Origin: Pseudomonas haemolytica
GTDB lineage: Bacteria; Pseudomonadota; Gammaproteobacteria; Pseudomonadales; Pseudomonadaceae
Direction of reading: 5' to 3'
NCBI RefSeq assembly: GCF_009659625.1
Contig: NZ_VOIW01000006.1
Span: 1-64,000 of the forward strand
DNA: 64,000 bases
The notes beneath the pieces were generated by a model. That model was not told where the DNA came from. It saw only the letters and a program-made list of their open reading frames with translations, and made no database searches. The position numbers were made by a program, and so were the translations under genes. Shown in pieces: positions 43,530-52,724 of this stretch (position 1 is the first letter of the stretch; every line of letters starts with the position of its first letter).

Positions 43530-46500
43530 GGCTCAACCGGCTCCAGGCGTTGCGGCTCTTTGCGCCAGCGACGGCCAAGACGGTCGAAATACAGGTAGAT
43601 CACCGGCGTGGTGAACAGCGTCAACACCTGGCTCACCAGCAAACCGCCCACCATCACCAAACCCAGCGGCTGGCGCAGCTCCGCACCGGAACCGGTGGCG
43701 AGCATCAGCGGTACCGCACCGAACAACGCGGCCAGGGTGGTCATCAGGATCGGTCGGAAGCGCAACAGCGCCGCCTGGTAGATCGCCGTCTGCGGGTCCA
43801 GGCCCTGGTTGCGCTCAGCGTCGAGGGCGAAGTCGATCATCATGATCGCGTTCTTTTTCACGATACCGATCAGCAGGATGATGCCGATGATCGCGATCAT
43901 GCCCAGGTCATTGCCGCTGAGCAGCAACGCGAGCAAGGCCCCCACCGCCGCCGACGGCAAGGTCGAGAGGATGGTGATCGGGTGGATATAGCTCTCGTAG
44001 AGCACGCCGAGCACGATGTACATGGTGACCACCGCCGCCAGGACCAGCAGCAAGGTGCTCGACAGCGAAGCTTCGAACGCCTGGGCCGCACCCTGGAACT
44101 GGGTTTGCACGCCCACCGGCATGCCGATGTCCTTCTGGGTCTGGTTGATCAGCTCCACGCCTTTGCCCAGGGCAACGCCGGGGGCCAGGTTGAACGACAT
44201 CATCACCGCCGGGAACTGGCCGATATGGGCAATCGCCAATTGCGCCTGGCGCTGCTCCACATGCGCCAGACTCGACAGCCGTACCTGGCCGCCGTCGGTG
44301 GTCTTCACATGGATCTGGTTGAGGGCGGCCGGGCCGAGGGTTTCGCCGGACTGGGCCTGCAACACCACGCGATATTGGCTGGCCTGGGTGTAGATGGTGG
44401 AAATCTGCCGCTGGCCGAAAGCGTCATACAGCGCGTCGGTGATGGTCGAGACACTCACGCCCAGGCGCGAGGCCGCGTCGCGGTCGATTACCAGGTACAC
44501 CTGCAGGCCCTTGTCCTGCAGGTCGCTGGCGACGTCGGTGAGTTCCGGCAATTGGCTGAGGGCGTGCACCAGCTTGCCGCTCCACAGCGCCAGTAATTCG
44601 GCGTCCGGGGACGACATGCTGAACTGGTACTGGGTACGGCTGACACGGTCTTCGATGGTGAGGTCCTGCACCGGCTGCATGAACAGGCGGATGCCCACCA
44701 GCGTGTCGATTTGCGGCTGCAACCGGGTGATCACCTGGGCTGCACTCAAGTCGCGCTGGCCGTGGGGCTTGAGGTTGATCAGCAAGCGGCCGCTGTTGAG
44801 CGTGGCGTTATCGCCATCCACGCCAATATAGGACGACAGGCTTTGCACCGCTGGATCAGCCAGGATGATCTTCGCCAGCTCTTGCTGGCGCTGGCTCATG
44901 GCCGCAAAGGAAATCGACTGCGGCGCCTCGGAAATCCCCTGGATCACCCCAGTGTCCTGCACCGGGAAAAAGCCCTTGGGCACCACCAGGTACAACACCA
45001 CCGTGAGGCCCAGGGTGGCGATGGCCACCAGCAGGGTCAGCGGCTGGTGCTTGAGCACCCACTGCAACTTGCGCCCGTAGGCTTCGATCAGCCAATCGAT
45101 CCAGGCACCGCTGGCCTTGTAGAAACGCCCCTGTTCTTCCTCCTTGGGTTCACGCTTGAGCAGGCGCGCGCACATCATCGGCGTCAGGGTCAGGGACACC
45201 ACCAGGGAAATCAGGATCGCCACCGCCAGGGTAATGGCAAACTCGCGGAACAGCCGCCCGACCACATCGGCCATGAACAGCAGCGGGATCAACACCGCGA
45301 TCAGCGACAGGGTCAGGGACACCAGGGTAAAGCCAATCTGCTTGGCGCCCTTGAGCGCCGCCGCCATCGGCGTCTCGCCCTCTTCGATATAGCGGGAGAT
45401 GTTCTCCAGCATGACAATGGCGTCATCCACCACGAACCCGGTGGCGATGGTCAGGGCCATCAGCGTCAGGTTATTGATGGAGAACCCCGCCAGGTACATC
45501 ACGCCAAAGGTGCCCACCAGGGACAGCGGCACGGCGATGGACGGAATGATCGTGGCGCTGACCCGGCGCAGGAACAGGAACGTCACCATCACCACCAGGG
45601 CAATAGCGATCAGCAGTTCGTGCTGCACGTCCTTCACCGAGGCGCGGATGGTCTGGGTGCGGTCGGTGAGCACGGTAACGTCGAGGCCGGCCGGCAGGTT
45701 GTCGGTGATACTCGGCAGCAGCGCCTTGATGCGGTCAACCACCTCGATCACGTTGGCGCCCGGCTGGCGCTGGATATTGAGCAGCACGGCCTGGTTTTCA
45801 TTGGCCCAGGCGGCGAGGCGTTCGTTTTCGGCGCCGTCGACGATCTGCGCCACATCCTTGAGGCGCAGCGGTGCGCCATTGTTGTAGGCGAGGATCAGTT
45901 CGGCATATTGCTCGGGCGAGACCAACTGGTCGTTGGCATCGAGCATCGACACGCGGGTGGGGCCGTCGAAGTTGCCCTTGGGCTGGTTGACGTTGGAGGC
46001 GGCGATCAGGGTGCGCACGTCCGACAGGTTCAAGCCATTGGCCGCCAGGGCCTCGGGGTTGACCTTGATGCGCACGGCCTGGCGCTGGCCACCGGCGATG
46101 CTGACCATGCCGACGCCGCTGATCTGCGCGATTTTCTGCGCCATGCGCGTATCGACCAGGTCATTGAGCTTGGGCAACAGCATGGTCTTGGAGGTAATCG
46201 CCAGGGTCAGCACCGGGGTATCCGCCGGGTTGACCTTGTTGTACACCGGCGGCGCCGGCAAATCCTTGGGCAACAGGTTGGTGGCGGCGTTGATCGCGGC
46301 CTGCACCTGTTGTTCGGCGACATCCATATTGATGTCGAGGTTGAAACGCAGGGTCAGCACCGACGCGCCGCCAGAACTGGTGGACGCCATCTGGGTCAGC
46401 CCGGGCATCTGCCCGAACTGGCGCTCAAGGGGTGCGGTGACCGCGCTGGTCATCACATCGGGGCTGGCGCCGGGGTACAGGGTCATCACCCGGATGGTCG

Positions 46501-46627
46501 GGTAGTCTACCTGGGGCAAGGCCGACACCGGTAACAAGCGATACGAGATGATCCCGGCCAGGACAATGGCCAGCATGCTCAGCGTGGTGGCGACCGGGCG
46601 AAGGATAAACAGGCGCGACAGGTTCAT
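43526..46627 (-). CDS. muxB: RND multidrug efflux inner-membrane transporter subunit MuxB (MdtB-like)
   Basis: 1033 residues. FILRPVATTLSMLAIVLAGI opens the protein, ALTIATGFVVDDAIVMLENI near residues 395-414 holds the proton-translocating Asp pair, and ILLIGIVKKNAIMMIDFAL near 920 is the matching segment. The proton motive force drives drug export through the OpmB channel. It overlaps both muxA and muxC by four bases (ATGA), so all four genes of the operon are translationally coupled. Confidence 0.94.
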   Translation of the reverse strand: MNLSRLFILRPVATTLSMLAIVLAGIISYRLLPVSALPQVDYPTIRVMTLYPGASPDVMTSAVTAPLERQFGQMPGLTQMASTSSGGASVLTLRFNLDINMDVAEQQVQAAINAATNLLPKDLPAPPVYNKVNPADTPVLTLAITSKTMLLPKLNDLVDTRMAQKIAQISGVGMVSIAGGQRQAVRIKVNPEALAANGLNLSDVRTLIAASNVNQPKGNFDGPTRVSMLDANDQLVSPEQYAELILAYNNGAPLRLKDVAQIVDGAENERLAAWANENQAVLLNIQRQPGANVIEVVDRIKALLPSITDNLPAGLDVTVLTDRTQTIRASVKDVQHELLIAIALVVMVTFLFLRRVSATIIPSIAVPLSLVGTFGVMYLAGFSINNLTLMALTIATGFVVDDAIVMLENISRYIEEGETPMAAALKGAKQIGFTLVSLTLSLIAVLIPLLFMADVVGRLFREFAITLAVAILISLVVSLTLTPMMCARLLKREPKEEEQGRFYKASGAWIDWLIEAYGRKLQWVLKHQPLTLLVAIATLGLTVVLYLVVPKGFFPVQDTGVIQGISEAPQSISFAAMSQRQQELAKIILADPAVQSLSSYIGVDGDNATLNSGRLLINLKPHGQRDLSAAQVITRLQPQIDTLVGIRLFMQPVQDLTIEDRVSRTQYQFSMSSPDAELLALWSGKLVHALSQLPELTDVASDLQDKGLQVYLVIDRDAASRLGVSVSTITDALYDAFGQRQISTIYTQASQYRVVLQAQSGETLGPAALNQIHVKTTDGGQVRLSSLAHVEQRQAQLAIAHIGQFPAVMMSFNLAPGVALGKGVELINQTQKDIGMPVGVQTQFQGAAQAFEASLSSTLLLVLAAVVTMYIVLGVLYESYIHPITILSTLPSAAVGALLALLLSGNDLGMIAIIGIILLIGIVKKNAIMMIDFALDAERNQGLDPQTAIYQAALLRFRPILMTTLAALFGAVPLMLATGSGAELRQPLGLVMVGGLLVSQVLTLFTTPVIYLYFDRLGRRWRKEPQRLEPVEP

Positions 46628-47922
46628 GAACCGACCTTTTGCGCCTTGCCGGCGTCAGCGCCGGTCTCCCCTTTTGCCGCAGGCTTGCCTTGCAGGTGTT
46701 CGGTTGGCGTGGTCGGCACTTCGCTGCTGGCGTTGACCACTTCGATTTCGCTGCCGTCCTTGAGGCGGTCAGTGCCTTCCAGCACCACACGGTCGCCTGC
46801 GACCAGGCCCTCCTTGATCACGGTGTTGTCGCCATCGGTGTCACCGACCACCAAAGGCTGGACCTTGACCTTGTTGTCACCCTCGAGCTTGTAGACAAAG
46901 GTGCCGTTATTGCCGAACTGGATCGCTGCGGACGGTGCCAGCACCACGTTATGCAGCGTGTCGGCGAGCAAGTGCACATTGACGAACTGGTTGGGGAACA
47001 GCGCCTGGTCCTTGTTATCGAAGCGCGCCTTGAATTTCAGGGTGCCGGTAGTGACGTCGATCTGGTTGTCCAGGCTTTGCAGCACGCCGACTGCCTGCTT
47101 TTTCGTGTCGCCACGGTCCCAGGCTTCCACCGGCAGCTTGTTGCCGGCGTGGTAACGGGCCAACACGGTTTCCAGGGTGTTTTCCGGCAGGGTGAAGGCC
47201 ACGCTGATCGGCTGGGTCTGGGTGATCACCGCCAGGGCAGTAGTGTCGTTGGCGGCGACCAGGTTGCCGACGTCAAGCTGGCGCAAGCCGACGCGGCCGC
47301 TGATCGGTGCGCGGATCTTGGTGAATTCGAGGTTGAGTTTGGCGTCGTCCACTGCGCCCTGGTTGGTCTTGACCGTGCCCTGATACTGCAAGACCAGCGC
47401 TTCGGCGGTGTCCAGGGTTTGTTTGGCGATACTGTCCTGGGCGTACAGACCGCGATAACGCTCGACGTCGACCTGGGCGTTTTTCAGTTGGGCCTGGTTC
47501 TGTAGCAACGTGCCCTGGGCCTGGAGCAAGGCGTTCTGGTAGCTGCGCGGGTCGATTTCCGCCAGCAGGTCGCCGGCCTTGACCATCTGCCCCTCTTCGA
47601 AGGCGATCTTCATCAGCTCACCGCCCACCCGGCTGCGCACATTGATGGTATTGAGCGCAGTGACCGTGCCCAGGGCCTTGTAGTACACCGGGAACTCACC
47701 CAGCACCGCTGGCGCCACACGCACCGGTACCGGGCCGGTGGAACCGCCGAAGCCCGGGCGCGCCATGCCGGTTTTACCGGTGTGCCCGGCCGGGGCATCT
47801 TTATGGGCCGCGCCGCTGGGCCAGAATTTCCAGCACAGGCCGGCGATAACCAGCAGCACAAGCAGGCCAAACAGCCAGCGGCGAGAGTTGCGGGGGGAGG
47901 ATTGCATGGAGTGATCAACCAT
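46624..47922 (-). CDS. muxA: RND efflux membrane-fusion (adaptor) protein MuxA (MdtA-like)
   Basis: 432 residues. One N-terminal membrane anchor (WLFGLLVLLVIAGLCWKFW) is followed by the adaptor core: VTALNTINVRSRVGGELMKI and the lipoyl-type GQMVKAGDLLAEIDPRSYQN, a coiled-coil hairpin (about 130-200), and a beta barrel (TKIRAPISGRVGLRQLDVGN). It links the MuxBC pump to OpmB across the periplasm. The C-terminal tail (EVPTTPTEHLQGKPAAKGET) is disordered. First gene of muxABC-opmB; ATG at 47922 or 47907, neither with a strong ribosome site. No local regulator gene is present. Confidence 0.93.
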   Translation of the reverse strand: MVDHSMQSSPRNSRRWLFGLLVLLVIAGLCWKFWPSGAAHKDAPAGHTGKTGMARPGFGGSTGPVPVRVAPAVLGEFPVYYKALGTVTALNTINVRSRVGGELMKIAFEEGQMVKAGDLLAEIDPRSYQNALLQAQGTLLQNQAQLKNAQVDVERYRGLYAQDSIAKQTLDTAEALVLQYQGTVKTNQGAVDDAKLNLEFTKIRAPISGRVGLRQLDVGNLVAANDTTALAVITQTQPISVAFTLPENTLETVLARYHAGNKLPVEAWDRGDTKKQAVGVLQSLDNQIDVTTGTLKFKARFDNKDQALFPNQFVNVHLLADTLHNVVLAPSAAIQFGNNGTFVYKLEGDNKVKVQPLVVGDTDGDNTVIKEGLVAGDRVVLEGTDRLKDGSEIEVVNASSEVPTTPTEHLQGKPAAKGETGADAGKAQKVGS

Positions 47923-48071
47923 TGGGCGCGAGAGCTTCTTCTTTGGGAGGCTGAAAGATAAGCACTGGGGGGCGTTAAGAAAAGCACCTTTACCGGCTAT
48001 TTACCTTGGACTTACAACTTTTAACTTCTGACCTTAGGGGCTGCGCTATCTGCCTAAGCCGCTGACGCTCA

Positions 48072-48101
48072 AATAAAAACGGCCTGGACTAGGCCAGGCC
48101 G
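48072..48101 (-). terminator. Rho-independent terminator of tpx
   Basis: On the minus strand CGGCCTGG and CCAGGCCG form an 8-bp stem with a 6-base loop, followed by TTTTTATTTG. It is about 55 bases after the tpx stop codon and also insulates the muxABC promoter region from tpx. Confidence 0.85.
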
Positions 48102-48153
48102 CAAGCATGCATCACGCGTGTTACTGCCACACGACAGTCATGCGCAGAAAAAG

Positions 48154-48654
48154 TTACTTCAGAACAGCCAGGGCTGCTTCGTAGTTGGGTTCTTCGGCGA
48201 TTTCCTTGACCAGTTCGCTATGCAGCACGTTGTCGTTTTCGTCCAGCACCACGACAGCGCGAGCGGTCAGGCCTTTGAGCGGGCCGTCGGCAATCGCCAC
48301 ACCGTAGTCAACGGCGAAATCCGAATCACGGAAATCCGACAGGTTCTTCACGTTTTCCAGGCCTTCGGAGCCGCAGAAACGCGCCTGAGCGAATGGCAGG
48401 TCGGTGGAGATGCACAGCACCACGGTGTTGGCTACATCGTTGGCCTGGGCGTTGAACTTGCGCACCGAAGTCGCGCAGGTTGGGGTATCAACGCTTGGGA
48501 AGATGTTCAGCACTTTGCGCTTGCCGGCAAACGTGGCCAGGGTGGCGTTGGACAGGTCGCCGGCGGTCAGGGTGAAGTCTGCGGCTTTGGCGCCGACTTT
48601 CGGCAATTCGCCTTCAACCTGGACCGGGTTGCCTTTAAGGGTGACTTGAGCCAT
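48154..48654 (-). CDS. tpx: Thiol peroxidase
   Basis: 166 residues, normal length. The peroxidatic Cys60 is in SVDTPTCATSV and the resolving Cys94 is in RFCGSEGLENV, both at the positions typical of Tpx (atypical two-cysteine peroxiredoxin). It reduces alkyl and lipid hydroperoxides with thioredoxin. AAGGATTCC stands before the ATG. It is monocistronic, with a terminator on one side and a divergent glycosyltransferase gene on the other. Confidence 0.96.
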   Translation of the reverse strand: MAQVTLKGNPVQVEGELPKVGAKAADFTLTAGDLSNATLATFAGKRKVLNIFPSVDTPTCATSVRKFNAQANDVANTVVLCISTDLPFAQARFCGSEGLENVKNLSDFRDSDFAVDYGVAIADGPLKGLTARAVVVLDENDNVLHSELVKEIAEEPNYEAALAVLK

Positions 48655-48813
48655 GAACGGAATCCTTATGCTGGGTTTTGGTTAAACGAATTCGAGAGGC
48701 CGAAGTTAACCACAAAGTACGGTGGCTACCTACCGCCAGACACAAATTGTCACGCCACTTGGTTGTGGTTTAATTGCGCGTTTTTCGCCTGCCCTTCAAG
48801 GAAACCGTTGTCG

Positions 48814-50103
48814 ATGAATCAGCCCGCCACCAAAGTCTTGGTCATTGGTTACGTCTGGCCGGAACCCCGCTCCTCAGCCGCAGGCGGGCACATGATGCAA
48901 ATTCTCGAGAGTTTTCTTACGCAAGGTTGGGACATTACGTTCAGCAGCCCTGCCACCATCGGCGAGCACAAGGCAGACTTGCCCGCGCTCGGGATCGCGG
49001 AATGCGCCATTGAACTGAATAACAGCAGCTTCGACGACTTTATCCGCGAACTGGCCCCGGATATCGTGCTGTTCGACCGTTTCATGATGGAGGAGCAATT
49101 CGGCTGGCGCGTGGAGAAATGCTGCCCCGACGCCCTGCGCGTGCTGGAGACCTCCGACCTGCAAAGCCTGCGAGACGCACGCCATCAGCGTTTCAAGGAG
49201 CATCTGAAAGCCCGGCCTGACAGCGACGACTTCAGCGCGCTATTCGCCCCGTCGCTGGAGGAAGAATTCCAACGCATGGCCGACACCGACCTGGCCAAGC
49301 GCGAAATCGCCGCGATTTACCGCTGTGACATCAGCCTGATGATCTCCGACGTGGAAATCCGCTTGCTCACCGAGCAATTCAAAGTGCCCGCCGCGCTGCT
49401 GCACGGGTGCCCGCTGATGTTGCAGCCGCCCACCAGCGCTTTTGCGCCCTTTGAAGACCGTGCGCACTTCATCAGCATCGGCAACTTCCGCCACGCACCC
49501 AACTGGGATGCGGTGCTATGGATGAAGAACAGCCTGTGGCCGCTGATCCGCCTGCAACTGCCGGGCGCCCAGTTGCATATCTACGGGGCCTACACCCCGC
49601 CCAAGGCCACCGCCCTGCACAACCCGGCCCAGGGTTTTCATGTGATGAACTGGGCCGAAGATGCGCTGCAAGTGATGACGGCGGCGCGCATCTGCCTGGC
49701 GCCGCTGCGCTTTGGCGCGGGGATCAAGGGCAAGTTGGTCGATGCAATGCTGTGCGGCACGCCCAGTGTCACCACGCCCATCGGTGCCGAGGCCATGGGT
49801 GATGACCAGCCCTGGGCCGGTGTGATCGAACACGATGCCCCGGCCCTGGCCGCCGCTGCCGTCGCCCTCTACCAGGACCGCGAGCGCTGGACCCAGGCCC
49901 AGGAACACGGGCGCCAGCTCCTGGCCCGGCGCTATGACCAGAACCTTCACGGGCCAGCACTGGTGGAGTGCCTGGAGCAGTGCCGTCGCAACCTCGCCGC
50001 CCATCGCCGGGATAACTTCACCGGCAGCATGCTGCGCCATCACGCGCATAAAAGTACGCAATACATGTCCCAGTGGATCGAGGCAAAAAACCGCAACGTA
50101 TAA
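48814..50103 (+). CDS. GT-B fold glycosyltransferase (family 1/4-like)
   Basis: 429 residues from the ATG at 48814. The N-terminal half starts KVLVIGYVWPEPRSSAAGGH, the acceptor-side loop of GT4-type enzymes. The C-terminal half has the donor-binding part: FISIGNFRHAPNWDAVLWM near 221-239, and APLRFGAGIKGKLVDAMLCG with PSVTTPIGAEAM near 300-330, including the Lys-Glu or Lys-Asp class of contact residues. It probably transfers a sugar to a surface polysaccharide or protein, but no polysaccharide cluster surrounds it. Donor and acceptor unknown. The frame is open far upstream through the antisense of tpx, which is not coding. Confidence 0.8.
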   Translation: MNQPATKVLVIGYVWPEPRSSAAGGHMMQILESFLTQGWDITFSSPATIGEHKADLPALGIAECAIELNNSSFDDFIRELAPDIVLFDRFMMEEQFGWRVEKCCPDALRVLETSDLQSLRDARHQRFKEHLKARPDSDDFSALFAPSLEEEFQRMADTDLAKREIAAIYRCDISLMISDVEIRLLTEQFKVPAALLHGCPLMLQPPTSAFAPFEDRAHFISIGNFRHAPNWDAVLWMKNSLWPLIRLQLPGAQLHIYGAYTPPKATALHNPAQGFHVMNWAEDALQVMTAARICLAPLRFGAGIKGKLVDAMLCGTPSVTTPIGAEAMGDDQPWAGVIEHDAPALAAAAVALYQDRERWTQAQEHGRQLLARRYDQNLHGPALVECLEQCRRNLAAHRRDNFTGSMLRHHAHKSTQYMSQWIEAKNRNV

Positions 50104-50175
50104 ACCCCGGTGCTGGCGAGGTCGTGCGCGAGGGGGCATTATCCTACGCAGCAACCACAATAAAGCGACGGCAGC

Positions 50176-51081
50176 ATGACCCGAGCAACGCGCATAACCG
50201 ACCCTTCCTACGAGCTGATGGATGATCACAACGGTCTATCCATCATCTATCGCCAGCATGGCTTCCCCTGCCCGCTGGTGCGCTGGCATTTCCACAAGGA
50301 ATACGAGCTGCACCTGATCGTCGCCAGCTCGGGCAAGGTGTTTATCGGCGATTACATCGGCAACTTCTACCCCGAAAGCCTGTTCCTCACCGGCCCCAAC
50401 CTGCCCCACAACTGGATCAGCCAGGTGGAGGAAGACGAAGTGGTGCCCAAGCGCGACATGCTGGTGAACTTCACCGATGAGTTGTTCGAGCAAGGCAGCC
50501 ACACGTTTGCCGAACTCAAGAGCCTGGCACCGTTGCTGGAGCGCGCGCAGTACGGCATCGAATTCCGCTGCAAAAAGACCATCGCCCAGGCCATGACCCT
50601 GATGCAACGCATCGAAGACGCCCGAGGCATGGCACGCCTGGGGCACTTCTTTATCCTGCTGGAGGTGTTGAGCGCCTGCGAGGACTACCAACTGCTGTCC
50701 GGCGTGACCACGCCACAATTCGCCGACGAACACAGCATCGACCGCACCAACCGCGCAGTGGACTACATCTTTGCCCACTACGCCCGGGAGTTGCCGCTGG
50801 AGGAAGTCGCGCAATACCTAGGCATGAAGCCGACATACTTTTCCCGGGTATTCAAGCAGGCCACCGGGCGCACCTTTATTGAATTCGTCAATCGCCTGCG
50901 CATCAGCAAGTCCTGCGAGTTGCTGGCCGATGGCGATAAGGCCGTGACGGATGTGTGTTTTGAATCGGGCTTCAACAACATTTCCAACTTCAACCGGCGT
51001 TTTCAGCAGCTTAAAGGCATGACCCCTTCCCACTACCGGCGCTTGGCCGTGCAGCGGCTTACTGAGCAGAACCTCGCTTGA
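50176..51081 (+). CDS. mtlR: AraC family activator of the mannitol operon
   Basis: 301 residues. An N-terminal cupin-like sensing domain (about 30-110, VRWHFHKEYELHLIVASSG and FLTGPNLPHNWI) is followed by two C-terminal helix-turn-helix units: LPLEEVAQYLGMKPTYFSRVFKQ near 212-235 and VTDVCFESGFNNISNFNRRF near 261-280. Its position immediately before mtlE, and its length, match MtlR of P. fluorescens, which activates mtlE-Z with mannitol, sorbitol or arabitol. A 182-base regulatory gap separates the two genes. Confidence 0.93.
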   Translation: MTRATRITDPSYELMDDHNGLSIIYRQHGFPCPLVRWHFHKEYELHLIVASSGKVFIGDYIGNFYPESLFLTGPNLPHNWISQVEEDEVVPKRDMLVNFTDELFEQGSHTFAELKSLAPLLERAQYGIEFRCKKTIAQAMTLMQRIEDARGMARLGHFFILLEVLSACEDYQLLSGVTTPQFADEHSIDRTNRAVDYIFAHYARELPLEEVAQYLGMKPTYFSRVFKQATGRTFIEFVNRLRISKSCELLADGDKAVTDVCFESGFNNISNFNRRFQQLKGMTPSHYRRLAVQRLTEQNLA

Positions 51082-51106
51082 AATCGTTCCAGCCACTTTC
51101 ACGCAG

Positions 51107-51173
51107 AGTGCAAAAAAGTATCAGTGCAAGTGCGCCCAAGGATTTGTCACAACCCCCGATTCAAGGCTGTAAT
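51107..51173 (+). promoter_or_regulatory. mtlE promoter with candidate MtlR repeats
   Basis: AGTGCAA occurs at 51107-51113 and 51123-51129, 16 bases apart, a possible AraC-type half-site pair. Downstream, TTGTCA at 51144-51149 and TGTAAT at 51168-51173 are separated by 18 bases and form a plausible sigma-70 promoter. The repeats end about 15 bases before the -35, a usual activator position. Confidence 0.5.
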
Positions 51174-51210
51174 CAACGCACACTCTTCCTGGCTACCTGT
51201 AGGAAGACAC

Positions 51211-51218
51211 AACAACAA
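51211..51218 (+). promoter_or_regulatory. Candidate Crc/Hfq A-rich (CA) motif in the mtlE leader
   Basis: AACAACAA (context ACACAACAACAATAAC) fits AAnAAnAA, with AANAATAA overlapping it. It stands 45 bases before the mtlE start, within the expected 5' leader. This would allow post-transcriptional repression by Crc with Hfq when better carbon sources are present. A small hairpin (CTTCCT and AGGAAG) lies just upstream. Confidence 0.45.
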
Positions 51219-51263
51219 TAACTGTCATTCCGTAGCCCCCTGGGCGCGGAAATGGAGTGCGCG

Positions 51264-52574
51264 ATGAAGTTCACAGCAAAAGCTCTGCTTGCCTCTACGT
51301 GTATGACCCTCAGCGCCGTCAGCTTTGGCGCGCAAACCCTGACCATTGCCACCGTCAACAACAGCGACATGATCCGCATGCAGAAGCTCTCGAAAACCTT
51401 CGAGGCCGAGCACCCGGACATCAAGCTCAATTGGGTGGTGCTTGAAGAAAACGTACTGCGCCAACGCCTGACTACCGACATCGCCACCCAGGGCGGGCAG
51501 TTCGATGTGTTGACCATCGGCATGTACGAAGCCGCACTCTGGGGCGCCAAGGGGTGGCTGGAGCCGATGAAAGATTTGCCGGCTTCCTACGACCTCGACG
51601 ATGTGTTCCCTTCGGTGCGTGACGGTTTGTCGGTCAAGGGCTCGCTGTACGCCCTGCCGTTCTATGCCGAAAGCTCCATCACCTATTACCGCACCGACCT
51701 GTTCAAGGACGCCGGGCTGAGCATGCCCGAGCACCCGACCTGGACCCAGATCGGCGAATACGCGGCCAAGCTCACCGACAAATCCAAAGAGCAATACGGC
51801 CTGTGCCTGCGCGGCAAAGCCGGTTGGGGTGAGAACATGGCGCTGATCACCACCCTGGCCAACGGCTACGGTGCGCGCTGGTTCGATGAGAAGTGGCAGC
51901 CGCAATTCAACGGTCCCGAGTGGAAGGACGCGCTGAACTTCTACGTCGACAACATGAAGAAATCCGGCCCGCCGGGTGCGTCCAGCAACGGCTTCAACGA
52001 AAACCTCGCGCTGTTCAACAGCGGCAAGTGCGCGATCTGGGTAGATGCCAGCGTGGCCGGTTCGTTTGTTACCGACAAGAGCCAGAGCAAGGTGTCCGAG
52101 CATGTCGGCTTTACCTTCGCGCCGCACGAGAAGACCGACAAGGGCACTTCGTGGTTGTATTCCTGGTCCCTGGCGATCCCGACCAGTTCCAAGGCCAAGG
52201 ACGCCGCCAAGGTGTTCACCAGTTGGGCGACTTCCAAGGAATACGGCCAGCTTGTGGCCAAAACCGATGGCATCGCCAATGTGCCGCCCGGTACGCGTAA
52301 ATCCACCTACAGCGACGAGTACATAAAGGCCGCACCGTTCGCCAAGGTGACACTGGAATCGCTGAAAGTGGCGGACCCGACCAAGCCCACCGAGAAACCG
52401 GTGCCGTATATCGGTATCCAGTTGGTGACCATTCCTGAGTTCCAGGCGATTGGTACCCAGGTCGGCAAGTTCTTCTCCGGCGCGCTGACCGGCCAGCAGA
52501 CGGTCGATGCCGCATTGACCGCCGCGCAGACCACCACCGAGCGTGAAATGAAGCGGGCTGGTTACCCCAAATAA
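51264..52574 (+). CDS. mtlE: Polyol ABC transporter, periplasmic substrate-binding protein
   Basis: 436 residues. The ATG at 51264, preceded by GGAG, opens a Sec signal peptide (KFTAKALLASTCMTLSAVS, cleavage after SFGA). The mature protein is a cluster-D-type sugar binding protein: TLTIATVNNSDMIRMQKLS, VLTIGMYEAALWGAKGW, ALPFYAESSITYYRTDLF, and VGFTFAPHEKTDKGTSW. It binds mannitol, sorbitol or arabitol in the periplasm and delivers them to MtlFG. A REPIN follows directly, a typical place for adjusting the binding protein to be made in excess over the membrane subunits. Confidence 0.94.
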   Translation: MKFTAKALLASTCMTLSAVSFGAQTLTIATVNNSDMIRMQKLSKTFEAEHPDIKLNWVVLEENVLRQRLTTDIATQGGQFDVLTIGMYEAALWGAKGWLEPMKDLPASYDLDDVFPSVRDGLSVKGSLYALPFYAESSITYYRTDLFKDAGLSMPEHPTWTQIGEYAAKLTDKSKEQYGLCLRGKAGWGENMALITTLANGYGARWFDEKWQPQFNGPEWKDALNFYVDNMKKSGPPGASSNGFNENLALFNSGKCAIWVDASVAGSFVTDKSQSKVSEHVGFTFAPHEKTDKGTSWLYSWSLAIPTSSKAKDAAKVFTSWATSKEYGQLVAKTDGIANVPPGTRKSTYSDEYIKAAPFAKVTLESLKVADPTKPTEKPVPYIGIQLVTIPEFQAIGTQVGKFFSGALTGQQTVDAALTAAQTTTEREMKRAGYPK

Positions 52575-52593
52575 CCCAGCCACACCACCGTCA

Positions 52594-52685
52594 AAGGTGG
52601 GAGGGGGCTTGCTCCCGATAGCTATCTACCAGTTGATGACTGTGTGGCTGATACACCGCTATCGGGAGCAAGCCCCCCCCACATT
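52594..52685. repeat. REPIN in the mtlE-mtlF gap
   Basis: The arms GGTGGGAGGGGGCTTGCTCC and GGGAGCAAGCCCCCCCCAC are inverted. One arm has lost a T that interrupts the C-run in the other copies. It begins 20 bases after mtlE and ends 39 bases before mtlF. Same class as 5883 and 57098. Confidence 0.9.
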
Positions 52686-52724
52686 GACCGCGCTCCGATT
52701 CGTATCCGACTGGTCTTGATCCTA

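Noticed and set aside
44711..46534. 607-codon open frame antisense to muxB
   Set aside because: No family motif; His/Gln/Arg-rich shadow of a conserved RND gene.
48118..48813. Upstream extension of the glycosyltransferase gene
   Set aside because: It runs antisense through tpx and gives no homology; the conserved start is at 48814.
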